This document shows, piece by piece, positions 11,274 through 33,695 of a stretch of 64,000 nucleotides of DNA; position 1 is the stretch's first letter; the number at the start of each line of letters is the position of its first letter. The stretch is taken from NCBI RefSeq assembly GCF_005887635.2, contig NZ_CP040818.1, forward strand, positions 372,001 to 436,000, in the 5' to 3' direction. Position numbers and translations under genes: made by a program. The notes beneath the pieces are model-generated. The model had not been told where the DNA came from. It searched no databases and saw only the letters and a program-made list of their open reading frames with translations. This stretch comes from Paroceanicella profunda. Lineage in GTDB: Bacteria > Pseudomonadota > Alphaproteobacteria > Rhodobacterales > Rhodobacteraceae.

Positions 11274-12107
11274 TTATTTCTTGCGCTGGTGGCGCGAGCG
11301 GAGGATGAACTTATCGGTCGCCTTGTTGCTGCGCGTCCGATGACCTTTGGTCGGCTTGCCCCACGGGGTAACCGGGTGGCGGCCGCCCGAAGTCCGACCT
11401 TCACCACCGCCGTGCGGGTGATCGATCGGGTTCATTGCGACACCGCGGACCGACGGGCGGATGCCCTTGTGCCGGTTGCGGCCAGCCTTGCCGATGTTCT
11501 GGTTCGAGTTGTCGGGGTTCGACACCGCGCCAACCGTGGCCATGCACTCCTGGCGCACGATGCGCAGCTCGCCCGAGGACAGGCGGAGCTGGGCATAGCC
11601 GCCATCGCGACCGACGAACTGGGCATAGGTGCCGGCAGCGCGGGCGATCTGCCCGCCCTTGCCTGCCTTCATCTCGACATTGTGCACGATCGTGCCGATC
11701 GGCATGCCGGAGAAGGGCATCGCATTGCCCGGCTTCACGTCGACGCGGGAGCCCGCGATCACGCTGTCACCGACTGCGAGGCGCTGCGGGGCCAGGATGT
11801 AGGCCTGCTCGCCGTCCTCGTAGCGCACGAGCGCGATGAACGCCGTCCGGTTGGGGTCGAACTCGACCCGCAGAACGAGCCCGGGCACGTCCCACTTGCG
11901 ACGCTTGAAATCGACGATGCGGTAGAGGCGCTTCGCCCCACCGCCCTTGCGACGCATCGTGATCCGCCCGGTGTTGTTCCGGCCGCCATTCTTCGTCAGA
12001 CCCTCGGTGAGGGCTTTGACGGGGCGACCTTTCCACAGCTCCGAACGGTCGATCAGAACCAGACCTCGCTGGCCCGGCGTCGTCGGCTTGTATTTTTTCA
12101 ACGCCAT
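11274..12107 (-). CDS. rplB: 50S ribosomal protein L2
   Basis: A 277-residue L2, essential for subunit joining and the peptidyl-transferase region. It begins [20 protein letters not shown]. The C-terminal signature [20 protein letters not shown] includes the His residue known to be important for peptidyl transfer. It follows rplW after 77 bp. Confidence 0.98.
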   Translation of the reverse strand: MALKKYKPTTPGQRGLVLIDRSELWKGRPVKALTEGLTKNGGRNNTGRITMRRKGGGAKRLYRIVDFKRRKWDVPGLVLRVEFDPNRTAFIALVRYEDGEQAYILAPQRLAVGDSVIAGSRVDVKPGNAMPFSGMPIGTIVHNVEMKAGKGGQIARAAGTYAQFVGRDGGYAQLRLSSGELRIVRQECMATVGAVSNPDNSNQNIGKAGRNRHKGIRPSVRGVAMNPIDHPHGGGEGRTSGGRHPVTPWGKPTKGHRTRSNKATDKFILRSRHQRKK

Positions 12108-12184
12108 CTTGCTGTCTTCCGCTTCACTGGTTGTTCAAGACGTTTGTATGCGGCACCCGACGAATCGGGCACCGCAGGCATGTA

Positions 12185-12481
12185 TCAGAGACCGGTGGTG
12201 ACGTCGATGGTTGCACCATCGACAAGCGTCACATAGGCCTTTTTCACATCGTTCCGGCGGCCGATCCGGCCACGGAAACGCTTCACCTTGCCCTTGGTGA
12301 TGGTGGTGTTGACCGCCTTCACCTTGACATTGAAGAGCGTTTCCACGGCAGCCTTGATCGCCGGTTTCGTCGCGTCCATCGCGACTTCGAAAACGACAGC
12401 GCCGCTCTCGGAAGCCATGGTCGCCTTCTCGGTCACGATCGGGCGTCGGATCACGTCGTACTGTTCGGGCTTCGCACTCAT
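12185..12481 (-). CDS. rplW: 50S ribosomal protein L23
   Basis: A 98-residue L23 at the exit tunnel, the docking site for trigger factor and SRP. It shows [20 protein letters not shown] and [20 protein letters not shown]. Its ATG overlaps the rplD stop by four bases. Confidence 0.97.
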   Translation of the reverse strand: MSAKPEQYDVIRRPIVTEKATMASESGAVVFEVAMDATKPAIKAAVETLFNVKVKAVNTTITKGKVKRFRGRIGRRNDVKKAYVTLVDGATIDVTTGL

Positions 12482-13098
12482 TTCAGGCGCGCCTCCAGCG
12501 CTTCCACGGCCGCCTTCGTCAGCACCAGCTTGGTGCGACGCAGGATGTCGTAGACGTTGGCGCCCTGGCTCGGCAGCACATCGACATTGTCGAGGTTGCG
12601 TGCCGCACGGGCGAAGTTTTCGTTCACCTCGGCGCCGTCGATGAACAGCACCTTCTCGAGGCCGAGCTTGGTGAGGCTCTTGCGGAGCTGGGCAGTCTTG
12701 GCCTCTTCCATCGACGCGGAGTCGATGATCACCAGCTCACCCGCTGCGTATTTCGCAGACAGGGCGTGCTTGAGACCAAGGGCGCGCACCTTCTTCGGGA
12801 GCTCATGGGCGTGCGAGCGCACGACCGGCCCCTTCGTGGTGCCACCGTGGCGGAACTGCGCCACGCCCTTGCTACCGTGACGGGCACCACCGGTGCCCTT
12901 CTGGCGGTAGATCTTCTTGAAGGCGTAGCTCACCTCGGACCGGGTCTTGGTCTTGTGAGTTCCCGCCTGGCGCCGGGCCAGCTGCCAGCGCACGACGCGC
13001 TGCAGCAGGTCGGCGCGCGGCTCGAGCCCGAAGACGTCGTCGGCGAGCTCGATCTCGCCCGCCGAGGCGGCGTCAAAATTGATCACATCGGCCTTCAT
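12478..13098 (-). CDS. rplD: 50S ribosomal protein L4
   Basis: A 206-residue L4, with the tunnel-constriction loop region at [20 protein letters not shown] and [15 protein letters not shown]. The reading frame is open 92 codons upstream inside rplC. The ATG of MKADVINFD overlaps the rplC stop (ATGA) and matches the usual length. In enterobacteria L4 represses the S10 operon; no such leader was recognised here. Confidence 0.97.
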   Translation of the reverse strand: MKADVINFDAASAGEIELADDVFGLEPRADLLQRVVRWQLARRQAGTHKTKTRSEVSYAFKKIYRQKGTGGARHGSKGVAQFRHGGTTKGPVVRSHAHELPKKVRALGLKHALSAKYAAGELVIIDSASMEEAKTAQLRKSLTKLGLEKVLFIDGAEVNENFARAARNLDNVDVLPSQGANVYDILRRTKLVLTKAAVEALEARLK

Positions 13099-13820
13099 TC
13101 TTCCGCGCCTCCTTCGGGGGCTGCAACCGGAGCGTCCGCGACAGCGGCGGCCCGGATGGCGGCAGGCATCGGCAGACCTTCGGGCGCACGCGTCTTCACG
13201 GCGTCCTTGATCGTGACCCAACCGCCCTTGGAGCCGGGAACGGCGCCCTTGACCATGACCAGGCCGCGATCGACGTCGGTGCGCACGACTTCCAGGTTCT
13301 GGGTCGTGACGCGCACGGCGCCCATGTGGCCGGCCATCTTCTTGCCCTTGAACACCTTGCCGGGGTCCTGGCACTGGCCGGTGGAGCCGTGCGAACGGTG
13401 GCTGACCGACACACCATGCGACGCCCGGAGGCCGCCGAAGTTGTGCCGCTTCATCGCACCGGCAAAGCCCTTACCGATCGAGGTGCCTGCAATGTCGACC
13501 TTCTGGCCGGCAAGGTAGTGGTCGGCGGTGATCTCGGCACCAACCTCGATGAGGTTGTCCGGGGTCACGCGGAACTCGGCCAGGCGACGCTTCGGTTCCA
13601 CGCTCGCCTTGGCGAAATGGCCGCGCATCGGCTGGCTGACATTCTTCGCGCGGATCGTGCCGGCACCGAGCTGAACAGCGGAGTAGCCATCCTTCTCGGC
13701 CGTACGCTGCGCGACGACCTGTACGTTTTCCATCTGAAGGACGGTCACGGGAATCTGCTTCCCGTCCTCCATGAACAGCCGGGTCATGCCCAGCTTCTTT
13801 GCGAGTACTCCAGAGCGCAT
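13095..13820 (-). CDS. rplC: 50S ribosomal protein L3
   Basis: A 241-residue L3, an early large-subunit assembly protein. It begins [20 protein letters not shown] and has the signature [20 protein letters not shown] with [20 protein letters not shown]. The C-terminus has an acidic/Ala-rich tail ([16 protein letters not shown]), common in this order. It is coupled to rplD by a four-base overlap. Confidence 0.97.
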   Translation of the reverse strand: MRSGVLAKKLGMTRLFMEDGKQIPVTVLQMENVQVVAQRTAEKDGYSAVQLGAGTIRAKNVSQPMRGHFAKASVEPKRRLAEFRVTPDNLIEVGAEITADHYLAGQKVDIAGTSIGKGFAGAMKRHNFGGLRASHGVSVSHRSHGSTGQCQDPGKVFKGKKMAGHMGAVRVTTQNLEVVRTDVDRGLVMVKGAVPGSKGGWVTIKDAVKTRAPEGLPMPAAIRAAAVADAPVAAPEGGAEE

Positions 13821-13834
13821 CGTTCCGCGTCCCC

Positions 13835-14143
13835 TCAGAGTTTGATTTCGACATCAACGCCGGCAGCGAGGTCGAGCTTCATCAGCGCGTCCACGGTCTG
13901 CGGCGTCGGATCAACGATATCCAGGAGACGCTTGTGCGTCCGGATTTCGAACTGCTCACGGCTCTTCTTGTCGATGTGCGGACCCCGAAGAACGGTGAAT
14001 TTCTCGATCTTGTTCGGCAGCGGGATAGGACCGCGTACCGTTGCACCCGTGCGCTTGGCCGTGCTCACGATCTCCGCAGTGCTGGCGTCCAGCACACGGT
14101 AGTCGAAGGCCTTGAGCCGGATGCGAATGTTCTGACCTTGCAT
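13835..14143 (-). CDS. rpsJ: 30S ribosomal protein S10
   Basis: A 102-residue S10 (NusE), a ribosomal protein and a partner of NusB in antitermination. It shows [20 protein letters not shown] and [20 protein letters not shown], then [20 protein letters not shown]. It is the first S10-group gene, 86 bp after tuf, with an intervening hairpin. Confidence 0.98.
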   Translation of the reverse strand: MQGQNIRIRLKAFDYRVLDASTAEIVSTAKRTGATVRGPIPLPNKIEKFTVLRGPHIDKKSREQFEIRTHKRLLDIVDPTPQTVDALMKLDLAAGVDVEIKL

Positions 14144-14185
14144 GTGACCGCCTCTTTGGGATCGCTAGGTAGCTTCAAACGTAAT

Positions 14186-14208
14186 GGCCGGGGGCGTATC
14201 CCCCGGCC
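14186..14208 (-). terminator. Hairpin between tuf and rpsJ
   Basis: A perfect 9-bp stem GGCCGGGGG/CCCCCGGCC (14186-14194 with 14200-14208) and a 5-base loop, 21 bp after the tuf stop. The following minus-strand sequence (ATTACGTTTGAAG) is only moderately T-rich. It could end or attenuate the str transcript, or serve as an RNA-processing site before the S10 genes. Confidence 0.5.
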
Positions 14209-14229
14209 AAGGGGTTCCAGGCTCGCGCC

Positions 14230-15405
<1,176 letters not shown>

Positions 15406-15456
15406 TTCCGTATCCTTTCGTCGGCATTCGCACAGGGTGGGGTTTCCCCCACCGCG

Positions 15457-17598
<2,142 letters not shown>

Positions 17599-17619
17599 CG
17601 GTCAAGTCCTGACGTTGAA

Positions 17620-18090
17620 TTACCAGCGGTAATGGCTGAACGCTTTGTTCGCGTCGGCCATCTTGTGGGTGTCTTCGCGCTTTTTCACGGCGGTACCGCG
17701 CGAGTTCACGGCGTCGAGCAGTTCGCCGGCGAGGCGCTCTTCCATCGTGTTCTCGTTGCGGTTGCGCGACGCGGTGATGAGCCAGCGGATCGCGAGAGCC
17801 TCGCGGCGCTCCGGGCGCACTTCGACGGGCACCTGGTAGGTGGCACCACCGACGCGGCGGGAGCGCACTTCCACCGACGGCTTGATGTTGTCGAGGGCCT
17901 CGTGGAACACTTCCACCGGAGCCCGCTTGATCTTGGTCTCGACGCGCTCGAGGGCACCGTAGACGATCCGCTCGGCGGCGGACTTCTTGCCGTCGTACAT
18001 GAGGTTGTTCATGAACTTGGTGAGCACCCGATCACCAAACTTGGCGTCGGGGAGAACTTCACGCTTCTCTGCGCGGTGGCGTCGCGACAT
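17620..18090 (-). CDS. rpsG: 30S ribosomal protein S7
   Basis: A 156-residue S7, the head assembly nucleator near the E site. It begins [20 protein letters not shown] and has [20 protein letters not shown]. The frame runs 64 codons further upstream, but AGGAG nine bases before this ATG and the family length fix the start. It lies 349 bp from rpsL, unusually far for this pair. Confidence 0.97.
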   Translation of the reverse strand: MSRRHRAEKREVLPDAKFGDRVLTKFMNNLMYDGKKSAAERIVYGALERVETKIKRAPVEVFHEALDNIKPSVEVRSRRVGGATYQVPVEVRPERREALAIRWLITASRNRNENTMEERLAGELLDAVNSRGTAVKKREDTHKMADANKAFSHYRW

Positions 18091-18439
18091 CTCGTTGTCT
18101 CCTGAGCGACTAGGCTCTTTCTGGCTGGAGCAGTCGCGAAGCGCGGACCTGCATCCCGTGTTGTTCTTCAGTCCCGTCGGGGCCTGGCGCCGGGGCGCCC
18201 TGTCCGTCCGGTGTTCAATGGGCCGGCCTTGCCTCCGGTCCCGTCTGCCACGGCCAGCGCGCTCTTGGCGGTGCTGAACCATGTTGCCGCATCACAGTTC
18301 CGCGGCAGCTTTCCCCTGCCCTGCCCGGGCCGCCTGAGGCGATCCGGCCCGGTGGTCCCGGGGAAGCAATGCGCGCCATACCGGCGCCGGCAGTCGTGGC
18401 GAAACAGGTGGCCTCCGAATGAGAGGCCAGCCCATCAGA
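18091..18439. other. Non-coding gap between rpsL and rpsG
   Basis: No credible gene is seen. The gap holds an 8-bp inverted repeat CCGGGCCG/CGGCCCGG (18325-18332 with 18345-18352) without a T-tract, and GC-rich sequence with small repeats. No promoter resembling the consensus was recognised, so rpsG is probably still read from the rpsL promoter. Confidence 0.5.
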
Positions 18440-18811
18440 TCACTTCGGCCGCTTCGCACCGTACTTGGAGCGACGCTGGCGCCGGTTCTTCACGCCCTGC
18501 GTGTCGAGCACACCGCGCAGGATGTGGTAACGCACGCCGGGAAGATCCTTCACACGACCGCCGCGGATGAGCACGACAGAGTGCTCCTGAAGGTTGTGGC
18601 CTTCACCGGGGATGTAGGAGATGACCTCGAAACCGTTCGTCAGGCGCACCTTGGCAACCTTGCGAAGGGCCGAGTTCGGCTTCTTCGGCGTGGTGGTGTA
18701 GACACGCGTGCAGACACCGCGCTTCTGCGGGCAAGCCTGCAGGTGCATGGATTTCTGACGCTTCACTCGGGGCTGCCGCGGCTTGCGGATCAGCTGCTGA
18801 ATTGTCGGCAT
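18440..18811 (-). CDS. rpsL: 30S ribosomal protein S12
   Basis: A 123-residue decoding-centre protein. It begins [20 protein letters not shown]. The streptomycin-related lysines are wild type: [18 protein letters not shown] (around residue 43) and [13 protein letters not shown] (around residue 88). The upstream in-frame extension is rejected because S12 ends and starts match the family exactly here. It is the first gene of the str operon, about 200 bp downstream of a good promoter. Confidence 0.97.
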   Translation of the reverse strand: MPTIQQLIRKPRQPRVKRQKSMHLQACPQKRGVCTRVYTTTPKKPNSALRKVAKVRLTNGFEVISYIPGEGHNLQEHSVVLIRGGRVKDLPGVRYHILRGVLDTQGVKNRRQRRSKYGAKRPK

Positions 18812-19014
18812 TGGGCTTAGACCCCGTTCAACCAGTTTCATCGCACGATCCGCGAAGAGTTCGCGAAACGCAAAAAGGGCCGACACCGGACCCGAAGGAT
18901 CCGCCGCGGCGAAATTCCAGAGGACCGAGGGGTGAGCCCTGGGTCTTGACCGCCAGTCATTTGGCAACCGGATAACAGATTCCCCGTTGCGGAATCACGT
19001 ACCCGAGCGCGCGG

Positions 19015-19043
19015 AACCTACGGAGTAGGGCTCCGGATGTCAA
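19015..19043 (-). promoter_or_regulatory. str operon promoter
   Basis: On the minus strand there is TTGACA (19038-19043), a 17-base spacer and TAGGTT (19015-19020). The -35 box is perfect and the spacing ideal, while the -10 box is weaker. It precedes rpsL by about 200 bp and is the best sigma-70-type promoter in the window. Confidence 0.7.
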
Positions 19044-19182
19044 CCGCATAGCAACTTGCTGACATTTCCGGAGAAGCGCGCGTGGTCCGTCTACGCGGAT
19101 TCGCCGGGCATTTCCACCCCTAACTGCCAACAAGGCCGGAAGCCGCCGCCCGGAGCGCGGAATACCTGCCCCGGAACGGCAC

Positions 19183-19212
19183 GGGCCGGGGCGGATCGCT
19201 CCACCCCGGCCC
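19183..19212 (-). terminator. Hairpin after rpoC
   Basis: A perfect 9-bp stem GGGCCGGGG/CCCCGGCCC (19183-19191 with 19204-19212), 55 bp downstream of the rpoC stop and upstream of the str promoter. There is no T-tract, so it may act with Rho or as a 3'-end stabiliser. The rest of the 455-bp gap 18812-19266 holds only this and the str promoter. Confidence 0.55.
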
Positions 19213-19266
19213 GGGACCTGCGTCTCATGCTCCGCCGCCGGGCGGTGCCGGCGGCGGTTCAGGCGA

Positions 19267-23493
<4,227 letters not shown>

Positions 23494-23572
23494 CTCGTAA
23501 CCTTTCGTCCTTTCACGTGGCGGTCGCCCGCCGGGGTGGATGGGCAGCACGAACGGCTGCCCGCCCCGTTCA

Positions 23573-27676
<4,104 letters not shown>

Positions 27677-27846
27677 GCTCGTCCTTACCTATGCTGTTGC
27701 CGCGACGGGTGGGGAGAACCATCGCGCAGCGTTCCGCCTGGGGGTCGGATCCAATACGTAAAACGGGTTCCCACTCCGCTTTTCCCGGATCCTTCGTGCC
27801 CTCCAGGACAGCCCTTCCAGCGGCTGCCCGAGACGACACGGGCTGA

Positions 27847-27864
27847 AGCCGCAAAAGAGCGGCT
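27847..27864 (-). terminator. Possible attenuator hairpin between rplL and rpoB
   Basis: An inverted repeat AGCCGC/GCGGCT (27847-27852 with 27859-27864) whose minus-strand loop is TCTTTT. In many bacteria an attenuator in this position lowers rpoBC expression relative to rplJL. The assignment rests on position plus a short stem. Confidence 0.35.
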
Positions 27865-27916
27865 CCAGCCATGCAGAGAGCAATCCTTTAGCGGGTAATC
27901 AGGCCCGCAGTCCAGA

Positions 27917-28291
27917 TTACTTGAGTTCGACCTTGGCGCCGGCTGCTTCCAGCTTCGCCTTGATCTCTTCGGCTTCGGCCTTCGGAGCCTGCTCCTTGAC
28001 GGCCTTGCCGCCGGCCTCGACCAGGTCCTTGGCTTCTTTCAGGCCAAGACCGGTGATGGCGCGGACTTCCTTGATCACGTTGATCTTCTGCGCGCCAGCT
28101 TCGAGCAGGATCACGTCGAACTCGGTCTTTTCCTCGACAGCTGCGGTCTCGGCAGCCGGACCAGCCATCATCACAGCGCCGCCGGCGGCGGGCTCGATGC
28201 CGTACTCGTCCTTGAGGATGTTTTTCAGCTCGGAAGCTTCGAGAAGGGTGAGACCCACGATCTCTTCAGCAAGTTTCTTCAGATCAGCCAT
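27917..28291 (-). CDS. rplL: 50S ribosomal protein L7/L12
   Basis: A 124-residue stalk protein that recruits GTPase factors. It has the N-terminal dimerisation helices ([20 protein letters not shown]), an Ala-rich hinge and the C-terminal domain [20 protein letters not shown] to [12 protein letters not shown]. It lies 70 bp after rplJ. Confidence 0.98.
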   Translation of the reverse strand: MADLKKLAEEIVGLTLLEASELKNILKDEYGIEPAAGGAVMMAGPAAETAAVEEKTEFDVILLEAGAQKINVIKEVRAITGLGLKEAKDLVEAGGKAVKEQAPKAEAEEIKAKLEAAGAKVELK

Positions 28292-28361
28292 GGCTATGTT
28301 CCGTTCAGTTCGTTGAATGTATCCGGTGTCGGTTGCCCGACCGGGTTCACATTGCTGTTAC

Positions 28362-28877
28362 TCAGGCCGCTTCGCGCTCTTCCAGGGTCTTGAGGATCCC
28401 TGCAATGTTCGAAGCAGGCGCGCCAATCGCAGAAGCGATGTTGCTTGCGGGTGCACCGATCATGCCGACGATGGTCGCGATGAGTTCTTCGCGCGACGGC
28501 ATGCTGGCGACCGCATCGACCCCTGCGGGGTCGAGAACCGTTTCACCCATTGCGCCGCCAAGGATCACATACTTGCTGTTGTCCTTGGCATAGGCCTTCG
28601 CGACTTTCGCCGCTGCAACGGGGTCCTCGGAATAAGCGAGCACCGTCTGACCCTTGAGCAGGTTACCCATCGCGGAGGAGGGTTTCCCATCAAGGGCGAT
28701 CTTGGCGAGCCTGTTCTTCGCGACGCGGACCGCCCCACCTGCTTCACGCATGCGGGCACGGAAATCCTGCATCTCAGCAACTGTGAGACCGGCGTAGTGA
28801 GCCACCACGACGACACCAGAGTCCGCAAAGATCTGGCCGAGTTCCTCGACCACACTTTCCTTTTGGGCTCTTTCCAC
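28362..28877 (-). CDS. rplJ: 50S ribosomal protein L10
   Basis: A 171-residue stalk-base protein that binds 23S rRNA and L7/L12 dimers through its C-terminal helix. It shows [20 protein letters not shown] and [20 protein letters not shown]. The start codon is GTG with GGAG seven bases upstream. A 277-bp leader separates it from rplA, long enough for the L10 autoregulatory leader known in other bacteria. Confidence 0.96.
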   Translation of the reverse strand: MERAQKESVVEELGQIFADSGVVVVAHYAGLTVAEMQDFRARMREAGGAVRVAKNRLAKIALDGKPSSAMGNLLKGQTVLAYSEDPVAAAKVAKAYAKDNSKYVILGGAMGETVLDPAGVDAVASMPSREELIATIVGMIGAPASNIASAIGAPASNIAGILKTLEEREAA

Positions 28878-29126
28878 AGTCTTGCTCCAGTACAGTGGCG
28901 GTCCGGGGTTGCCCCCTCGCCGCCGGCTCGTGTGAACCGGGAGAAGTCTCCCGGTCTCTCAGGTCCCGTCCGGGGTCCCGCCAAGATCCTCATGACGCAG
29001 GAGCGCCATTTCGATCCTGTCCGTTCCCCGTCTATGGCAGGGTATTAAGCTCGCGGGCCGAAGCCCCCGCGCACCCACCGTCTCGGACGGATGGCCCCCT
29101 CCCCCGGAGGAGAGCGGGCCGGACAT

Positions 29127-29147
29127 CCCCGGGCCTAGAACCCGGGG
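29127..29147 (-). terminator. Hairpin in the rplA-rplJ gap
   Basis: A CCCCGGG/CCCGGGG stem (29127-29133 with 29141-29147, 7-base loop) directly after the rplA stop. It has no T-tract. It could be a partial terminator between the L11 and L10 operons or part of the L10 leader. Confidence 0.4.
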
Positions 29148-29154
29148 AATTCCA

Positions 29155-29853
29155 TTACTCGGTCACCGCGTCTGCGACGGCCACCGAGACGCCCGGCCCC
29201 ATGGTGGAGCTGAGCGAGATCTTCTTCATGTAGACGCCCTTGGCGCCGGCCGGCTTCGCGCGGTTCACCGCGGAAACGAAGGCCTTCACGTTCTCGGCGA
29301 TCTTCTCGGCATCGAAGCTGGCCTTGCCGACCGAGCCCTGGATGATGCCGGCCTTCTCGACCTTGAACTGGACTTCGCCGCCCTTGGCGTTCTTCACCGC
29401 GGTCGCGACATCCATGGTCACCGTGCCCACCTTCGGGTTCGGCATCAGGTTGCGCGGGCCGAGGATCTTGCCGAGACGGCCGACGATCGGCATCATGTCC
29501 GGGGTCGCGATGCAGCGATCGAACTCGATGGTGCCGCCCTGGATGGTCTCCATCAGGTCCTCGGCGCCCACGATGTCCGCGCCGGCCGCCGTGGCCTCAT
29601 CGGCCTTCGGGCCGCGGGCGAAAACGGCGACGCGCACCGTGCGGCCGGTGCCGTTCGGCAGGTTCACCACGCCGCGAACCATCTGGTCCGCATGGCGGGG
29701 GTCCACGCCGAGGTTCATCGAGATCTCGACCGTCTCGTCGAACTTCGCGGAGGCGGCACCCTTGATGAGGGCCACGGCCTCGGCGAGCGCGAGATCGGCC
29801 TTGCCGGCGAACTTGGCGCGGGCGGCGGTGATGCGTTTTCCGTGCTTGGCCAT
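29155..29853 (-). CDS. rplA: 50S ribosomal protein L1
   Basis: A 232-residue L1 of the mobile stalk at the E site, and the usual translational repressor of rplKA. It carries [20 protein letters not shown] and the family signature [20 protein letters not shown]. It starts two bases after the rplK stop. Confidence 0.98.
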   Translation of the reverse strand: MAKHGKRITAARAKFAGKADLALAEAVALIKGAASAKFDETVEISMNLGVDPRHADQMVRGVVNLPNGTGRTVRVAVFARGPKADEATAAGADIVGAEDLMETIQGGTIEFDRCIATPDMMPIVGRLGKILGPRNLMPNPKVGTVTMDVATAVKNAKGGEVQFKVEKAGIIQGSVGKASFDAEKIAENVKAFVSAVNRAKPAGAKGVYMKKISLSSTMGPGVSVAVADAVTE

Positions 29854-29855
29854 GA

Positions 29856-30284
29856 TTAACCCTTCACCTCGATACCCATCGACCGGGCAGAGCCCAGGAT
29901 GATCTGCATCGCACCTTCGACGTCATTGGCGTTCAGGTCGGCCATCTTCGCCTCGGCGATCTCGCGCACCTGCTTCGCCGACACCGAACCGGCCGTCGCA
30001 CGGCCGGGGGTCTTCGACCCGCCGTCCAGCTTCGCGGCCTTCTTCAGGTAGTAGGAGGCAGGCGGAGTCTTCGTCACGAAAGTGAAAGACTTGTCCTGAT
30101 AGTAGGTGATGATGCAGGGCACGGGCATGCCCGGCTCCATCTCTGCGGTCTTCGCATTGAAGGCCTTGCAGAATTCCATGATGTTGATCCCGCGCTGACC
30201 CAGCGCCGGACCGATCGGGGGCGACGGGTTCGCCTTGCCGGCTTTCACCTGAAGCTTCAGGGAGCCAATGACTTTCTTGGCCAT
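29856..30284 (-). CDS. rplK: 50S ribosomal protein L11
   Basis: A 142-residue L11 of the GTPase-associated centre. It shows [20 protein letters not shown] and ends with the RNA-binding domain ([20 protein letters not shown]). The 103-bp gap before it holds a CCCGGAGG/CCTCCGGG hairpin (30306-30327) about 20 bp upstream of the start. This hairpin could be a nusG terminator or a leader element. Confidence 0.98.
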   Translation of the reverse strand: MAKKVIGSLKLQVKAGKANPSPPIGPALGQRGINIMEFCKAFNAKTAEMEPGMPVPCIITYYQDKSFTFVTKTPPASYYLKKAAKLDGGSKTPGRATAGSVSAKQVREIAEAKMADLNANDVEGAMQIILGSARSMGIEVKG

Positions 30285-30387
30285 GGGGCCATCCTCCAGT
30301 TACCACCCGGAGGACGCGACCTCCGGGGCTTGCGGTTCGTGGTGCGGTGTCACGGCGCGCCGCGACGACCTCCCACGCACGAGACGG

Positions 30388-30921
30388 TCAGGATGCTTTC
30401 TGCACCTGGCCGTATTCCAGTTCGACCGGGGTGGCCCGGCCGAAGATCGACACGGTCACCTTGAGGCGGGCGTTCACGTCATCCACCTCCTCGACCATGC
30501 CGGCGAAGCTCTCGAACGGGCCGTCGACCACGGTCACCTGCTCACCGATCTCGAAGGTGATGGCCGGACGCGGCCGCTCGATCCCTTCCTCGACCTGGTT
30601 GAGCAGGCGGGCCACCTCTGCGTCGCGCAGCGGGGTCGGCTTGCCCTGCGGACCGAGGAACCCGGTCACGCGGTTGGTATTGGCGATGAGGTGATAGGTC
30701 TCATCCGTCAGCTGCATCTTCACCAGCACATACCCGGGCATGAAACGCCGCTCGGTCTGCACCTTCTTGCCACGACGAACCTCAACGACCTCTTCGGTCG
30801 GAACGAGCACGTCCTCGATCAGCTCGGACAGGCCTTTCTGCTCGGCCCCTTCCTTGATCGACTCGGCCACCTTCTTCTCGAAATTCGAAAGAACATGTAC
30901 CGAGTACCAGCGCTTGGCCAT
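30388..30921 (-). CDS. nusG: Transcription termination/antitermination factor NusG
   Basis: A 177-residue NusG. It has the NGN domain (AKRWYSVHVLSNFEKKVAES, RRFMPGYVLVKMQLTDETYH) and the C-terminal KOW domain (FEIGEQVTVVDGPFESFAGM), which binds RNA polymerase and NusE or Rho. It follows secE after 142 bp. Confidence 0.98.
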   Translation of the reverse strand: MAKRWYSVHVLSNFEKKVAESIKEGAEQKGLSELIEDVLVPTEEVVEVRRGKKVQTERRFMPGYVLVKMQLTDETYHLIANTNRVTGFLGPQGKPTPLRDAEVARLLNQVEEGIERPRPAITFEIGEQVTVVDGPFESFAGMVEEVDDVNARLKVTVSIFGRATPVELEYGQVQKAS

Positions 30922-31063
30922 GAGACCCCGTCCTCACCGTGTATTAAGGGCGACAGACCGGCTCTCCGGCGCTCTCACCCAATAAATTTGAGCGCGCAAC
31001 CCGAATCAGCGCGCGCCCCTCTCTTCGTCGGAGTGACGCACTTAACGGCGACTCCGGGAGAAA

Positions 31064-31261
31064 TCAAGAGGCGACGGTCAGCAGACCTTCGAGTCCGAGC
31101 TGGATGACCTGATCAACCGCAAAGAAGAAGATGGCCATGATGGTGGCCATGATGAAGACGATGATCGTGGTCGTCACCGTCTCGCGCCGCGAGGGCCACA
31201 CCACCTTGGCGGCCTCGGCCCGGACCTGCTGCATGAACTGGAATGGGTTGCTGCGCGCCAT
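31064..31261 (-). CDS. secE: Preprotein translocase subunit SecE
   Basis: A 65-residue SecE of the short, single-span type. The amphipathic N-terminal helix FMQQVRAEAAKVVWPSRRET carries the conserved WPSRxE motif, followed by one membrane segment (TTIIVFIMATIMAIFFFAVD). GGAAGG lies seven bases before this ATG; a GTG one codon earlier is also possible. It is 28 bp from tRNA-Trp, the common bacterial order trpT-secE-nusG. Confidence 0.96.
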   Translation of the reverse strand: MARSNPFQFMQQVRAEAAKVVWPSRRETVTTTIIVFIMATIMAIFFFAVDQVIQLGLEGLLTVAS

Positions 31262-31288
31262 CACTCTACCTTCCCGTCTTGTCCGCGC

Positions 31289-31364
31289 TGGCAGGGGCGA
31301 TAGGGCTCGAACCTACGACCCTCGGTTTTGGAGACCGATGCTCTACCAACTGAGCTACACCCCT
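31289..31364 (-). tRNA. tRNA-Trp (anticodon CCA)
   Basis: A 76-nt cloverleaf with an encoded 3' CCA. The acceptor arm is AGGGGTG/CGCCCCT with discriminator G. The D-arm is TAGCTCAGTTGGTAGAGC, the anticodon loop CTCCAAA and the T-arm GTAGGTTCGAGCCCTAT. It lies directly upstream of secE and is probably cotranscribed with it. Confidence 0.97.
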
Positions 31365-32030
31365 GTGCGCCCGCTTCCGGCCCGAAGGCTGTTCGTCGGG
31401 TGCAAGGCCCGCGCGGCCAAGCTTGCGTGACGCCGGCTCCCCCAGGACGGGGGCGCTCCGGCGAGCCCCCGCTTCCTACCGACAAGCCTGCGCCGTTTCA
31501 AGCCAAGAATTCAGGCGGCGCGCGTCTTTCCCGCGGAACCTGGCTCCGCCCGGCCCGGCAGGCCGGATGTCGGGCGCGAACGGCCCGGAAGAGCCCCCCT
31601 GACACCCCGGATCAGCCCCGTCGCCGCGGCCGATGCGGCAGAAGGTCGGCCGCCGCGCCGCCCCCTCGCCGGAGGCCCTCTCCCCCGGCTGCCGTTCCGG
31701 CGTCGACATGCCGGCCCTTTCCGCAAGTCTGCCCCGCGCCCCGACTCGCCTTCGGCGCCTGCTGCGAGTCGGGACGACATGGTCGGGCCGCCGATGCCGG
31801 GGACGGGTGACGCGTTCCGTGCCGGCGGCCGCGTCGCCGCCATCACCGACCTCCCAGTCATGCTGGCGCAGCGCTCCGGCAGCATCGCTTCGCAGATAGT
31901 GGTGGTGGCGGCAGCTCCAGGACGGGTGGCGGTCCGGCGTTCGCCACCCCAGTGCGCCCGGGCACGCGGAGGTGCCCTTGCCGAGCGCGAGGGGGCCCAT
32001 CGACCCACGGCACCGGCCGCAACAAACGCG
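31365..32030. other. Non-coding gap between tuf copy 2 and tRNA-Trp
   Basis: No convincing gene. One 7-bp inverted repeat CGGGGGC/GCCCCCG (31448-31454 with 31465-31471) is present. The frames that stay open here are Arg/Gly/Pro-rich without any recognisable domain, as expected from GC-rich sequence. Confidence 0.5.
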
Positions 32031-32058
32031 AACGGGCCGCCCCGAAGGACGGCCCGTT
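32022..32058 (-). terminator. Terminator of tuf copy 2
   Basis: A perfect 9-bp stem AACGGGCCG/CGGCCCGTT (32031-32039 with 32050-32058), 35 bp past the tuf stop. On the minus strand it is followed by CGCGTTTGTTG. The layout fits an intrinsic terminator for the tRNA-Gly/tuf unit. Confidence 0.65.
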
Positions 32059-32092
32059 GCAAACCAGGGTCCGGGCCGGAGCCCGGAACCGA

Positions 32093-33268
<1,176 letters not shown>

Positions 33269-33455
33269 CGCCTTCGTCCCAGTTTCGCCGGACCGGGAAG
33301 TGGTCCGGAAGATTCACGCGTGGGTCACTTAGGCAGAAAAGCGCCCCATGACAACAGGAATGTCCCCCGGATGCGCGGTTTCGTCCCGCTCCGGTGGAGC
33401 GGGAGGCCTGCGGGACCGGGTGCGAGGGCCCGCGCCGGGCAGGGCGTGGGGAGGA

Positions 33456-33529
33456 TGGAGCGGGTGATGGGAATCGAACCCACGTCTTAAGCTTGGAAGG
33501 CTTCGGCTCTACCATTGAGCTACACCCGC
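33456..33529 (-). tRNA. tRNA-Gly (anticodon TCC)
   Basis: A 74-nt cloverleaf with encoded CCA. The acceptor is GCGGGTG/CACCCGC with discriminator T. The D-arm is TAGCTCAATGGTAGAGC, the anticodon loop CTTCCAA and the T-arm GTGGGTTCGATTCCCAT. It reads GGA and GGG codons. It lies upstream of tuf copy 2, like the tRNA-tufB arrangement of other proteobacteria. Confidence 0.97.
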
Positions 33530-33538
33530 GTCGGGCTT

Positions 33539-33568
33539 CATATAGCCTCGCATCGCACCGGCCTGCAA
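33539..33568 (-). promoter_or_regulatory. Candidate tRNA-Gly promoter
   Basis: On the minus strand there is TTGCAG (33563-33568), an 18-base spacer and TATATG (33539-33544), nine bases before the mature tRNA 5' end. Spacing and position fit a tRNA promoter; the box matches are partial. Confidence 0.4.
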
Positions 33569-33695
33569 GCCCTCCCGCAGCCGGTTTCGCACGGGCGGCG
33601 GCGGCGCCCCTCCCCCCGCTCCGCCACGTCATCCGCGACAGGCCGCGCGGCGCGTGCTCTCATGCTGCAAACCGGCGAGAGGGAGGACAGCGGCC

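Noticed and set aside
33654..33695. Earlier ATG for the crotonase gene (14 extra codons)
   Set aside because: The extension has no family similarity, and GGAGG is correctly spaced only for the ATG at 33,696.
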